From Pseudomonadota bacterium (lineage in GTDB: Bacteria; Pseudomonadota; Gammaproteobacteria; Burkholderiales; Burkholderiaceae_C), in the NCBI GenBank assembly GCA_020161775.1, contig JAIUOW010000021.1, positions 1-64,000 on the forward strand: a DNA stretch of 64,000 nt, written 5' to 3'. Every line of letters starts with the position of its first letter. Positions within the stretch are counted from its first letter, which is position 1. This document shows positions 25,698 through 34,785 of this stretch, piece by piece. The notes beneath the pieces are model-generated. The model was not told the DNA's origin. It was given only the letters and a program-made list of their open reading frames with translations, and ran no database searches. The position numbers were made by a program, and so were the translations under genes.

Positions 25698-27899
25698 ATG
25701 AAAAGCCTGACCGCGGAACAAACCGACGCCGCGCCCATTCCCGAGCTGATTGCCGCAACCGAAAAAAGCATGCCGGTGCAGGCGGATGCGCTGGCGCGCG
25801 CGCGTGCATTTGCCGAACCGCTGATTTCCGGCGAAACCCTGGACACCGGCGAAAACACGCTGGCCCATGCCGACGCAGTCGCCGCCATCCTCAAATCCAT
25901 GGGCGGCTCCGAAGCCATGCAGGCCGCCAGCTACCTGGTGTATGCCAGCCAGCACCTGAACAAGCCGCAGGAAGTCATCGCCAAGGCGTTCGGCGAGAGC
26001 TTTGCCGCGCTGGCCATGGAGACTACCAAGCTGGTGCGCGTGCAGCAGCTGTCGCGCGCCGCGGAATCATCCGCGCAATTGGTGGACGACCCCAAGGTGC
26101 AGACCGAGAACGTGCGCAAGATGCTGCTGGCGTTCTCGCGCGACCTGCGCGTGGTCATGCTGCGCCTGGCTTCGCGCCTGCAGACACTGCGCTATCACGC
26201 GGCGTGCAAGACCATGGCCCCACCCAGTGTGGCGCGCGAATCCCTGCAGGTGTTCGCGCCGCTGGCCAACCGGCTGGGCATCTGGCAGGTCAAGTGGGAA
26301 ATGGAGGACCTGGCTTTCCGCTTCCTGGAGCCCGACACTTACCGGGAGGTCGCGCGCCTGCTGGACGAAAAGCGCGTCGAGCGTGAAGCCTATGTCGAGC
26401 AGTTGCGCCAGACCCTGGAGGCCGAACTGAAGAGCCAGGGCATCGCCGCCACGGTGCACGGCCGGCCCAAACACATCTACAGCATCGTGCGCAAGATGCG
26501 GGGCAAGTCTCTGGACTTCGAGCAGGTGTTTGACGTGCGGGCACTGCGGGTGGTGGTGCCTGGCGTGAAGGACTGCTACGCCGCTCTGAGCTGGGTACAT
26601 GACCGCTTCACCCCGCTGGTGGAGGAGTTTGACGACTACATCGCCAGACCCAAGGCCAACGGCTACCAGTCGCTGCACACCGTGGTGCGCGACGCCGCGG
26701 GCCAGCCCATCGAGATCCAGATCCGCACCCAGGCCATGCACGAGCATGCCGAGCATGGCGTGGCCGCGCACTGGGCCTACAAGGAAGCTGGTGCCAAGGG
26801 CTACGCCGGTGTGTCCGCCAGCGGCGAATACGACGCCAAGATCGCCGTGCTGCGCCAGCTGCTGGCCTGGGAGCGTGATCTGGCCGGCGCGAGCCAAGGC
26901 CTGTTCGAGGACCGCATCTACGTGCTGACACCCGATGCCGCCGTGGTGGAACTGCCCCAGGGCGCCACGCCCGTGGACTTTGCTTACAGCGTGCACACCA
27001 GCCTGGGCCACCGCTGCCGCGGCGCGCGGGTGGATGGCGCCATGGTGCCCTTGAATACGCCGCTGCATAACGGGCAGACCGTGGAGGTCACGGCCGCCAA
27101 GGAAGGTGGCCCGTCCCGGGACTGGCTCAATGCCGACCTGGGCTTTCTGGCCAGTCACCGGGCCAAGGCCAAGGTGCGCGCCTGGTTCAACGAGCAGGTG
27201 CGCCACGAAACCATCGCGCGCGGCCGGGAAGCGGTTGAAAAGCTGCTGCAGCGCGAAGGCAAGACGGCAATGAAGCTGGATGACCTGGCATCGCAGCTGG
27301 GCTTCAAGGCTGCGGACGATCTGTTTGAAGTCGTGGGCAAGGACGAATTTTCATTGCGCAGCATCGAGACGCTGCTGCGCCCGCCCGAGCCGGTGCTGGC
27401 GCCGGATGATCTGCTGCTCAGGAAGCCGCGCCAGCCGGACAAGACCCCCAAGGGCGGCGTGCTGGTGGTGGGCGTTGATTCCCTGATGACGCAACTGGCC
27501 AAGTGCTGCAAGCCGGCGCCGCCGGATGCCATTGGCGGCTTTGTCACGCGTGGCAAGGGCGTGAGCGTGCACCGTGCCGACTGCAGCAATTTCCGGGAAA
27601 TGGCGGTGCGCAGCCCGGGCAGGGTCATCGAGGTCGAATGGGGCAGGCCCAAGTCGGAAAGCCAGGCGGTGTATCCCGTGGACGTTGCGGTGGAGGCGGC
27701 CGACCGCCAGGGCTTGCTGCGCGACATTTCCGAGGTGTTTGCCAAGGAAAAGATGAACGTGATTGGTGTGCAGACGCAGTCCGTCAAGGGCACGGCCTGG
27801 ATGACCTTCACGGTGGAGGTCAATGATTCCGGCCGGCTGGCGCGCGTGCTGGGTGTGGTCGCTGATGTGCAGGGTGTGCGGACCGCACGCCGGCGCTGA
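25698..27899 (+). CDS. relA: (p)ppGpp synthetase RelA
   Basis: Makes the alarmone (p)ppGpp at starved ribosomes. The 733-aa Rel-family protein has an N-terminal region (about 40-200) that resembles the HD hydrolase domain but lacks the His-Asp pair (the equivalent reads AASYLVYASQHLNK), so it is likely synthetase-only. The synthetase domain (about 240-360) has RPKHIYSIVRKM, FDDYIARPKANGYQSLHT and EIQIRTQAMHEHAEHG. Then come TGS (about 405-465), a Cys cluster LAKCCKPAPPDAIGGF, and a C-terminal ACT domain. The tRNA-Val promoter starts at its stop codon. Confidence 0.95.
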   Translation: MKSLTAEQTDAAPIPELIAATEKSMPVQADALARARAFAEPLISGETLDTGENTLAHADAVAAILKSMGGSEAMQAASYLVYASQHLNKPQEVIAKAFGESFAALAMETTKLVRVQQLSRAAESSAQLVDDPKVQTENVRKMLLAFSRDLRVVMLRLASRLQTLRYHAACKTMAPPSVARESLQVFAPLANRLGIWQVKWEMEDLAFRFLEPDTYREVARLLDEKRVEREAYVEQLRQTLEAELKSQGIAATVHGRPKHIYSIVRKMRGKSLDFEQVFDVRALRVVVPGVKDCYAALSWVHDRFTPLVEEFDDYIARPKANGYQSLHTVVRDAAGQPIEIQIRTQAMHEHAEHGVAAHWAYKEAGAKGYAGVSASGEYDAKIAVLRQLLAWERDLAGASQGLFEDRIYVLTPDAAVVELPQGATPVDFAYSVHTSLGHRCRGARVDGAMVPLNTPLHNGQTVEVTAAKEGGPSRDWLNADLGFLASHRAKAKVRAWFNEQVRHETIARGREAVEKLLQREGKTAMKLDDLASQLGFKAADDLFEVVGKDEFSLRSIETLLRPPEPVLAPDDLLLRKPRQPDKTPKGGVLVVGVDSLMTQLAKCCKPAPPDAIGGFVTRGKGVSVHRADCSNFREMAVRSPGRVIEVEWGRPKSESQAVYPVDVAVEAADRQGLLRDISEVFAKEKMNVIGVQTQSVKGTAWMTFTVEVNDSGRLARVLGVVADVQGVRTARRR

Positions 27900-27908
27900 T
27901 GCTATACT
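27900..27908 (+). promoter_or_regulatory. Extended -10 promoter of tRNA-Val
   Basis: TGCTATACT directly follows the relA stop: a TGn extended -10 plus TATACT. The tRNA begins 23 bases downstream. No good -35 box is seen in the relA tail. The same 9-mer occurs before rpsB. Confidence 0.6.
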
Positions 27909-27930
27909 CGCGGTCTCGGACAAATTCTTC

Positions 27931-28007
27931 AGGCGCGTAGCTCAGCTGGTTAGAGCACCACCTTGACATGGTGGGGGTCGTTGGTTCGAGTCCAATCGCG
28001 CCTACCA
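27931..28007 (+). tRNA. tRNA-Val (GAC)
   Basis: A 77-nt cloverleaf with a 7-bp acceptor stem (AGGCGCG with CGCGCCT), D arm GCTC/GAGC, anticodon stem CCACC/GGTGG with loop TTGACAT (anticodon GAC), T arm GTTGG/CCAAT with TTCGAGT, and an encoded CCA end. Reads valine codon GUC. Lies alone between relA and phaR. Confidence 0.97.
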
Positions 28008-28133
28008 ATCTCCCGATACACAAGCGACACATCCTCAGGGTAAACCTTGGGGAGTCCTTGTGGCTCGCTCCCTAGAATGTGTTGCAGTGCACCAGGCACA
28101 ACCAGGGCACGAGCCAGACCGAGGAGTTCTCCA

Positions 28134-28667
28134 GTGCAAAGCAAGAAAGCCGGCGCAGCCAAACCCGCGCAGCGCATCATCAAGAAATACCCCAACAGGC
28201 GGCTCTACGACACGGATACGTCCACCTACATCACGCTGGCCGAGGTCAAGCAGCTGGTGATGGACAGCGAACCCTTCGTCGTTCGCGACGCGAAGTCCAA
28301 CGAGGACCTCACGCGCAGCATCCTGCTGCAGATCATCCTCGAAGAGGAAGCAGGCGGCGCGCCGATGTTCACCGAGGCCGTGCTGGCCAACATCATCCGC
28401 TTCTACGGGCATGCAATGCAGGGCTTCATGGGTTCGTACCTTGAAAAGAACGTGCAGGTCTTCACCGACATCCAGGCCAAGCTCAGCGAGCAATCCAAGG
28501 GCGTGACGCCCGAGATGTGGGCGCAGTTCATGAACATGCAGAACCCCATGGTGCAGGGCTTGATGGGCACCTATGCCGAGCAGTCCCGCACCGTGTTCGA
28601 CAAGATGCAGGAACAGATGCAGAAACAGACCGAGCAGATGCTGGGTGCCTTTGGGTTGAAACGCTGA
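28134..28667 (+). CDS. phaR: Polyhydroxyalkanoate synthesis repressor PhaR
   Basis: A 177-aa DNA-binding repressor that also binds PHB and controls phasin and granule genes. The PHA accumulation regulator domain at the N-terminus shows [20 protein letters not shown] near 15-34, followed by [15 protein letters not shown]; the C-terminal half is Met/Gln-rich and helical ([13 protein letters not shown]). GTG at 28134 is set by the ribosome site GAGGAG 7 bases upstream; no ATG gives the family N-terminus. It fits with bdhA nearby. Confidence 0.93.
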   Translation: MQSKKAGAAKPAQRIIKKYPNRRLYDTDTSTYITLAEVKQLVMDSEPFVVRDAKSNEDLTRSILLQIILEEEAGGAPMFTEAVLANIIRFYGHAMQGFMGSYLEKNVQVFTDIQAKLSEQSKGVTPEMWAQFMNMQNPMVQGLMGTYAEQSRTVFDKMQEQMQKQTEQMLGAFGLKR

Positions 28668-28689
28668 ATACAAAGATAACTGGGACAAT

Positions 28690-30078
28690 ATGGGGATGAG
28701 CGAAGTTCTTTCCCCTGAAGCCAAAATCCCCAAAGTCGGTTTCGTCAGCCTGGGCTGCCCCAAGGCGCTGACGGATTCCGAGCTGATCCTGACGCAACTG
28801 AGTGCCGAGGGCTACCAGACCTCCAAAACCTTTGAAGGTGCGGACCTGGTGATCGTCAACACCTGCGGCTTCATTGACGACGCAGTTCGCGAAAGCCTGG
28901 ACACGATTGGCGAGGCGCTGGCCGGGAATGGCCGCGTGATCGTCACCGGCTGCCTGGGCGCGCGCGCCGGCGAGGGCGGCGGCAACCTGGTGCGCGAGAT
29001 GCATCCCAGCGTGCTGGCCGTGACGGGACCGCATGCCACGCAGGAAGTCATGGACGCCGTCCATGCCAACCTGCCCAAGCCACATGACCCTTTTGTGGAT
29101 CTGGTTCCGGCGGCGGGCGTAAAGCTCACGCCAAAGCACTATGCATATCTCAAGATCAGCGAGGGCTGCAACCACCGCTGCACCTTCTGCATCATCCCCT
29201 CAATGCGCGGTGACCTGGTGTCGCGACCCATTGGCGACGTGCTGAAGGAAGCGCATGCGCTGTTTGAAAGCGGCGTCAAGGAATTGCTGGTGATCAGCCA
29301 GGACACGTCGGCTTATGGCGTGGACGTGAAATACCGCACCGGTTTCTGGGACGGCAAGCCCGTGAAGACGCGCATGCTGGAACTGGTGCAGACGCTGGGC
29401 GACATCGCCGCTCCGTATGGCGCCTGGGTCCGGCTGCACTATGTGTACCCGTACCCGTCGGTGGACGAGGTGATTCCGCTCATGGCCACTGGCAAGGTCC
29501 TGCCTTATCTGGATGTGCCTTTCCAGCACAGCCACCCCGACGTGCTGCGACGCATGAAGCGCCCGGCCAGCGGCGAACGCAACCTGGAGCGCATCCAGCG
29601 CTGGCGCGAGACCTGTCCCGAAATCGTGATCCGCAGCACCTTCATTGCCGGTTTTCCTGGCGAAACCGAAGACGAGTTCGCGCACCTGCTGGATTTCATG
29701 CGCGAGGCGCAGATTGACCGGGCAGGGTGCTTTGCCTACAGCGCGGTGGACGGGGCGGCGGCCAACGACATTCCCGGCATGCTGCCGCTGGAACTGCGCG
29801 AAGAGCGCCGTGCGCGTTTCATGGCCGTGGCCGAGGAGGTTTCTGCGGCCAGGCTTCAACGCCGCGTGGGCGCGAACATGCAGGTGCTGGTGGATGCGGC
29901 ACCCGGGCTGGGGCGCAAGGGCGGCGTCGGGCGTTCGTATGCGGATGCGCCCGAGATTGATGGCACGGTGAAACTGCTGCCACCCGAGAAAATCAGCAAG
30001 ACGCTCAAGGTCGGGGAATTTACCCGCGCCCGGATCGTTGGCACTCAGGGTCACGATCTCGTGGCACTGCCTGTCTGA
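28690..30078 (+). CDS. rimO: Ribosomal protein uS12 methylthiotransferase
   Basis: Adds a methylthio group to an aspartate of ribosomal protein S12. The 462-aa product has the MTTase N-terminal domain with three Cys ([24 protein letters not shown]), the radical-SAM cluster CNHRCTFC near 157-164, and a C-terminal TRAM domain. The first ATG at 28690 is used; another lies two codons later. A strong terminator follows the gene. Confidence 0.96.
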   Translation: MGMSEVLSPEAKIPKVGFVSLGCPKALTDSELILTQLSAEGYQTSKTFEGADLVIVNTCGFIDDAVRESLDTIGEALAGNGRVIVTGCLGARAGEGGGNLVREMHPSVLAVTGPHATQEVMDAVHANLPKPHDPFVDLVPAAGVKLTPKHYAYLKISEGCNHRCTFCIIPSMRGDLVSRPIGDVLKEAHALFESGVKELLVISQDTSAYGVDVKYRTGFWDGKPVKTRMLELVQTLGDIAAPYGAWVRLHYVYPYPSVDEVIPLMATGKVLPYLDVPFQHSHPDVLRRMKRPASGERNLERIQRWRETCPEIVIRSTFIAGFPGETEDEFAHLLDFMREAQIDRAGCFAYSAVDGAAANDIPGMLPLELREERRARFMAVAEEVSAARLQRRVGANMQVLVDAAPGLGRKGGVGRSYADAPEIDGTVKLLPPEKISKTLKVGEFTRARIVGTQGHDLVALPV

Positions 30079-30098
30079 ATGACAGGCACACAAAAAGC

Positions 30099-30125
30099 AA
30101 AAGCCGCCTGGGAAAGGCGGCTTTT
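30099..30125. terminator. Bidirectional terminator of rimO and tRNA-Leu
   Basis: Stem AAAAGCCGCC/GGCGGCTTTT (30099-30108 and 30116-30125) with a 7-base loop and A/T runs on both sides, so it can end transcription from rimO (plus) and tRNA-Leu (minus). Confidence 0.85.
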
Positions 30126-30135
30126 AATTTATATT

Positions 30136-30220
<85 letters not shown>

Positions 30221-30238
30221 TTTCAGGGAAAAAAGGAT

Positions 30239-30266
30239 TCTATATCAAAAATACCGGACACACCAA
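30239..30266 (-). promoter_or_regulatory. tRNA-Leu promoter
   Basis: On the minus strand, -35 TTGGTG and -10 TATAGA with a 16-bp spacer; the -10 ends 18 bases before the tRNA. It overlaps the 5' end of the RNase R reading frame on the other strand. Confidence 0.65.
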
Positions 30267-32529
30267 TAGCCTTCTCGAAGAAATTGAAGGCGTGATCCAG
30301 GGCCATCGCGATGGCCACGGTTTTGTCAGTCGCGATGACGGGGAAGGTGACATTTATTTGCCCCCCAACGAGATGCGTGCGGTGCTGCACAAGGACCGCG
30401 TCAAGGTCCGTGTCGTGCGCCATGACCGCAAGGGCCGGCCTGAAGGCCGCGTCGTTGAAATCATCGAGCGGCCGCCGCATCCCATCATCGGAAGGCTGCT
30501 GCATGAAAGCGGCGTCTGGCTCGTGGCACCCGAAGACAAACGCTATGGCCAGGACGTGCTGGTGCCCAAGGGGGCCACGGGCACGGCCAAGCCGGGCCAG
30601 GTGGTGGTGGTCGAGCTGACCGAGCCGCCCAGCCTGTACGGCCAGCCCGTGGGGCGCGTGAAAGAAGCGCTGGGCGAGATTGACGACCCTGGCATGGAAA
30701 TCGAAATCGCCGTGCGCAAGTACGGCGTGCCGCACGAGTTTTCGGACGCATGCATCGCCATGGCCCGGGCCCTGCCGGACAAGGTGCGCCCCCAGGACAA
30801 GAAGCACCGCGTGGACCTGACGGATGTGCCGCTGGTCACCATTGACGGCGAGGACGCCCGTGACTTTGACGACGCCGTCTATTGCGAGCCGGCCAAGGTG
30901 GGGCGTGGCAAGGGCTGGCGCCTGCTGGTGGCGATTGCCGATGTCAGCAGCTATGTGGAAACCGGCAGCGCGATCGACATTGATGCCTACGACCGCGCTA
31001 CCAGCGTGTATTTCCCGCGCCGCGTGATCCCCATGCTGCCCGAGAAGCTGTCCAACGGCCTGTGCTCGCTGAACCCCGAGGTGGAGCGGTTGTGCATGGT
31101 GTGCGACATGCTGGTGTCCAGCGCCGGTGAGATCCACGCCTACCAGTTCTATCCGGCGGTGATGTGGAGCCATGCGCGCTTTACCTACACCGAGGTGGCG
31201 GCCATCCTGGCCAATACCCGGGGGCCGGAGGCCCTGCGTCGCAAGGACCGCATCGGGGATCTGGAAAACCTGCACGACGTTTACCGCGCCTTGCTCAAGT
31301 CGCGCCAGCAGCGCGGTGCGGTGGACTTTGAGACCACCGAGACGCAGATCGTCTGCGATGAAAACGGCCGTATTGAAAAAATCGTGCCGCGCACGCGCAA
31401 CGACGCCCACCGCCTGATCGAGGAAGCCATGCTGGCGGCCAACGTCTGCAGCGCGGACTTCATCCTGCAGAGCAAGCACAACGGCCTGTACCGGGTGCAC
31501 GAGGGCCCCACACCCGAGAAAAAGGACGTGTTGCGCGGCTACCTGAAGGCCATGGGCGTGGGCCTGACCATCAGCGAGGACCCCGCGCCCGGAGAGTTCC
31601 AGCGCATTGCCGAGGCGACCAAGGACCGGCCCGATGCCCAGCAGATCCACACCATGCTGCTGCGGTCCATGTCGCAGGCGATCTACACCCCCATCAACAG
31701 CGGGCACTTTGGCCTGGCGTACGAGGCCTACACCCATTTCACCAGCCCCATCCGGCGCTATCCGGACTTGCTGGTCCACAGGGTGATCAAGGCGATCCTG
31801 GCCGGCGGAAAGTACGAGCTGCCCGTGTTGCCCACCCCGGGCGAGGCGCACGAAAAGCTGGCGCGCCGCCTGGCCGCGCGCGTGCGCGCGCCGGGGCAAA
31901 AGCCCAAAAAGGCGGTGGCGCCGCCGAGCAAGGACACCCAGGCATGGGAGGCTGCAGGCCTGCATTGCAGCGCCAACGAGCGCCGGGCGGACGAAGCCAG
32001 CCGGGACGTGGAAGCGTGGCTCAAGTGCAAGTACATGCGCGAGCACCTGGGCGAGGAGTACGGCGGCGTCGTCACGGCGGCCACCAGTTTCGGCATTTTC
32101 GTGACGCTGGATGCGATGTATGTCGAGGGACTGGTGCACATCACCGAGCTGGGTGGCGAGTACTTCAAGTTTGACGAAGCGCGCCAGGAACTGCGCGGCG
32201 AGCGCACCGGCATCCGCTATGCCATCGGCACGCGCGTGCGGGTGCAGGTCAGCCGGGTGGATCTGGACGGCCGCAAGATCGACTTCCGCCTCGTGCGCGA
32301 GGGTGAAGAGCTGCAGTCGCGCGCCATGAAAGACAAGGGCGTGGGCAGCCCGGCACCGGGCCGCAGTTCGCAAGGTGTTCCAGCCAAGTCATCGGCCAAG
32401 CGCGCGGCCAGGGCGGCACGCAGCCCGGCGCCGCCCGCCGATCGGCCGCCGCGCACGCCCATCCAGGCACTCAAGGCGTCCGTGAAAAAGGCCGCGGCCA
32501 AGAGCAAGAGCCGAAAATCACGTCGTTGA
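30244..32529 (+). CDS. rnr: Ribonuclease R
   Basis: Processive 3'-5' exoribonuclease that degrades structured RNA. Cold-shock-type N-terminal domains lead into the RNB catalytic domain with DGEDARDFDDAVYCE (active-site Asp residues) and FTSPIRRYPDLLVHR, then an S1 domain (GVVTAATSFGIFVTL) and a Lys/Ala-rich tail. The start is uncertain: no ATG, GTG or TTG lies between the tRNA and GTG 30292, yet the frame before it looks conserved (EEIEGVIQGHRDGHG). An AAAGGA site at 30232-30237 is correctly placed for an ATC codon at 30244, giving about 761 aa. GTG 30292 (745 aa) is the conventional choice; GTG 30193 would lie inside the antisense tRNA. Confidence 0.9.
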   Translation: MKNTGHTNSLLEEIEGVIQGHRDGHGFVSRDDGEGDIYLPPNEMRAVLHKDRVKVRVVRHDRKGRPEGRVVEIIERPPHPIIGRLLHESGVWLVAPEDKRYGQDVLVPKGATGTAKPGQVVVVELTEPPSLYGQPVGRVKEALGEIDDPGMEIEIAVRKYGVPHEFSDACIAMARALPDKVRPQDKKHRVDLTDVPLVTIDGEDARDFDDAVYCEPAKVGRGKGWRLLVAIADVSSYVETGSAIDIDAYDRATSVYFPRRVIPMLPEKLSNGLCSLNPEVERLCMVCDMLVSSAGEIHAYQFYPAVMWSHARFTYTEVAAILANTRGPEALRRKDRIGDLENLHDVYRALLKSRQQRGAVDFETTETQIVCDENGRIEKIVPRTRNDAHRLIEEAMLAANVCSADFILQSKHNGLYRVHEGPTPEKKDVLRGYLKAMGVGLTISEDPAPGEFQRIAEATKDRPDAQQIHTMLLRSMSQAIYTPINSGHFGLAYEAYTHFTSPIRRYPDLLVHRVIKAILAGGKYELPVLPTPGEAHEKLARRLAARVRAPGQKPKKAVAPPSKDTQAWEAAGLHCSANERRADEASRDVEAWLKCKYMREHLGEEYGGVVTAATSFGIFVTLDAMYVEGLVHITELGGEYFKFDEARQELRGERTGIRYAIGTRVRVQVSRVDLDGRKIDFRLVREGEELQSRAMKDKGVGSPAPGRSSQGVPAKSSAKRAARAARSPAPPADRPPRTPIQALKASVKKAAAKSKSRKSRR

Positions 32530-32554
32530 GACACTTCACAGGAGATTTCCGTAA

Positions 32555-33301
32555 ATGAGCAAGATTGCGATCGTGACGGGCGCAGGCACCGGCATTGGCA
32601 AGGCGGCCGCCTTGGCGTTGTTGAAGGATGGCTGGCATGTGGCCCTGGCGGGGCGGCGCGCCGAGCCGCTGGAAGCCGTGGTGGCTGAATCAGGCGCCGG
32701 CCCGCGCGCGGTGGCCGTGCCCACCGATGTGGCGGACCCGCAGGCCGTGCGCGCCCTGTTTGACCGCGTGGTGCAGGCCTTTGGCCGTGTGGACCTGCTG
32801 TTCAACAATGCGGGCGTGAATGCACCTGGCGTACCGCTGGACGAGCTGACCGTCGAGCAGTGGAAGAACGTGGTGGACATCAACCTGAACGGAATGTTCT
32901 ATTGCATCCAGAATGCGTTTCGCGTGATGAAGGCGCAGGACCCCAAGGGCGGACGCATCATCAACAACGGCTCCATCTCGGCGCACACGCCGCGGCCCAA
33001 TTCCATCGCCTACACGGCGACCAAGCACGCCGTCATGGGGCTGACCAAGACCGCTTCGCTGGACGGGCGCAAGCACGACATTGCCGTGGGCCAGATTGAC
33101 GTGGGCAATGCAGGCACCGAAATGGCCATGCGCATGGCCAAGGGCGTGCCGCAGGCCAATGGCGAAATTGCCGTGGAGCCGCTGATGGATGTGAACATCG
33201 TGGGCCAGTCGGTTCTGTACATGGCCAACCTGCCACTGGACGCCAATGTGATGTTCCATACCGTCATGGCAACCAAGATGCCCTTTGCCGGGCGGGGTTG
33301 A
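32555..33301 (+). CDS. SDR family oxidoreductase
   Basis: A 248-aa NAD(P)-dependent short-chain dehydrogenase. Cofactor loop TGAGTGIG near 8-15, NNAG near 87-90, catalytic Ser in NNGSISAHT and YTATK near 152-156 are all present. The C-terminal half ([16 protein letters not shown]) matches a common uncharacterised SDR subgroup. AGGAGA ribosome site upstream. It follows rnr by 25 bases in the same direction; the substrate is unknown. Confidence 0.92.
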   Translation: MSKIAIVTGAGTGIGKAAALALLKDGWHVALAGRRAEPLEAVVAESGAGPRAVAVPTDVADPQAVRALFDRVVQAFGRVDLLFNNAGVNAPGVPLDELTVEQWKNVVDINLNGMFYCIQNAFRVMKAQDPKGGRIINNGSISAHTPRPNSIAYTATKHAVMGLTKTASLDGRKHDIAVGQIDVGNAGTEMAMRMAKGVPQANGEIAVEPLMDVNIVGQSVLYMANLPLDANVMFHTVMATKMPFAGRG

Positions 33302-33313
33302 CCCGGCCCGAGA

Positions 33314-34762
33314 TCAGAGGCGGGCCGCCAGCGCACTGGCCGTGAGGGTCTGACCGGCGGGCCATTGATCTGCGGCCCGGCCGTGCCGCCAGGCGGCTTG
33401 TGCGGCGGCATCAAACGCTCGCGCGCCCGAGGCCAGCAGCGCGCCGGCAAGCCCTGCCAGAACATCCCCGGTCCCGGCAGTGGCAAGCAGCGGTTTGCCG
33501 GTTGGGTTGATCCACGGGGCATCCTCCGGTTGCGCCAGCACGCTGCCAGAGCCCTTCAGAATCACTGCGCAGCCCAGCTGCTGCGCCAGTTGCTGCGCAG
33601 CCTTCAGGCGGTCGGCCTGGATGTCTGCGCTGCTGCAGCCCAGCAGCCTCGCTGCCTCCAGCGGATGAGGGGTGGCGACGGTTGAGTGGGGATGGCGTTG
33701 CGCACGTGCGCGCAGCAGGGCCAGCAGTTGCGTGTCGGTGGCCAGGGCGTTCAGTGCATCGGCATCCAGCACCAGCTTGCCTGCGCCGGACAGCACAGGC
33801 GCCAGCACGTGGCGCACGGCATCGCCCCCACCACAGCCGCACACCACCGCCATGGTTTGCAGGTCCAGCGTTTGCCAGTCACGCAGCATCAGCTCGGGCT
33901 GGGCCGGGTCATACGTCGTTCCCGCGCCGTCCAGCAGCGCGAGGAATACCCGCCCGGCCCCGCCGTGCAAGGCCGCGCGGGCGGCCAACTGGGCAGCCCC
34001 CGACATGCCCGGTGCGCCACCGATCACGGCCACGTCGCCGTAGCTGCCCTTGTGCGAGGCGTGGGGCCGTGCCGAGGCCGCGGGCGGGCCCGCCAGCCAT
34101 GCCGTGGCTGCGGTCTGGTTGGCATCCACTCCCAGTGCGTCAAGCCAGACCTGGCCGGCCGCATCGCGTCCATGGCCCGTAAAAAGGCCCGGCTTCAGAG
34201 TCAACAGGCTCAAGGTCCATCGGGCCCGCACATGAGGGCCGTGCGTGGCGCCAGTGTCCGCATCCAGGCCGGTGGGAACATCCACCGCCAGGATTGGCGG
34301 TGCCAGCGTGTTCAGCGCCTCAATGCACGCGGCCATGGGGCCGTCCGCCGGCCTGCGGCTACCGATGCCCAGCAGCGCGTCAATGCACAGATCCTGCGCC
34401 GTCAGGTCCTGCGGTGGCTCGCTGGCAAACCGCACGCCCGCATCACGGGCCCGCGTCAAGGACGCGCGGGCGTCGGCCGGGGCCGAGGATTCGTTGCCCA
34501 GCCAGGTCACCACGGGCACACGGCCCCATTGCTGCAGATGCATGGCCGCCTCCAGCCCGTCGCCGCCGTTGTTGCCTGGCCCGCAGGCCAGCCATACCCG
34601 ACGCGCATGCGGGGCAGCCGCCAGAGCAAGTTGTGCCACGGCCAGCCCGGCGCGTTGCATCAGCGCATGTGGCGCTTGTACGCCCTGGGCGTCAGCCTCC
34701 AGGGCGCGGGTGGCTGCGGTGCTGTACAGCGGCCAGGCTTGGGTCGGGGTAATGCGGTGCAT
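33314..34762 (-). CDS. nnr: Bifunctional ADP-dependent NAD(P)H-hydrate dehydratase / NAD(P)H-hydrate epimerase
   Basis: Repairs damaged hydrated NAD(P)H. The 482-aa product fuses the epimerase (YjeF N-terminal, about 1-215; nucleotide loop GPGNNGGDGLEAA) and the dehydratase (about 225-482; KGSYGDVAVIGG, VATPHPLEAARLLG, and TAGTGDVLAGLAGALLA near the active Asp). ATG at 34762 gives the usual N-terminus MHRITPTQAWPLYS; a longer frame upstream overlaps dadA and is rejected. It converges on the SDR gene (12-base gap). Confidence 0.95.
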   Translation of the reverse strand: MHRITPTQAWPLYSTAATRALEADAQGVQAPHALMQRAGLAVAQLALAAAPHARRVWLACGPGNNGGDGLEAAMHLQQWGRVPVVTWLGNESSAPADARASLTRARDAGVRFASEPPQDLTAQDLCIDALLGIGSRRPADGPMAACIEALNTLAPPILAVDVPTGLDADTGATHGPHVRARWTLSLLTLKPGLFTGHGRDAAGQVWLDALGVDANQTAATAWLAGPPAASARPHASHKGSYGDVAVIGGAPGMSGAAQLAARAALHGGAGRVFLALLDGAGTTYDPAQPELMLRDWQTLDLQTMAVVCGCGGGDAVRHVLAPVLSGAGKLVLDADALNALATDTQLLALLRARAQRHPHSTVATPHPLEAARLLGCSSADIQADRLKAAQQLAQQLGCAVILKGSGSVLAQPEDAPWINPTGKPLLATAGTGDVLAGLAGALLASGARAFDAAAQAAWRHGRAADQWPAGQTLTASALAARL

Positions 34763-34785
34763 CGCGCCATTGTGCGCGCGCTGCC

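Noticed and set aside
30223-32373. Long open frame antisense to rnr (about 716 codons)
   Set aside because: It mirrors a GC-rich real gene; its composition is His/Gly/Val-rich with no recognisable domain, the usual shadow of high third-position GC.
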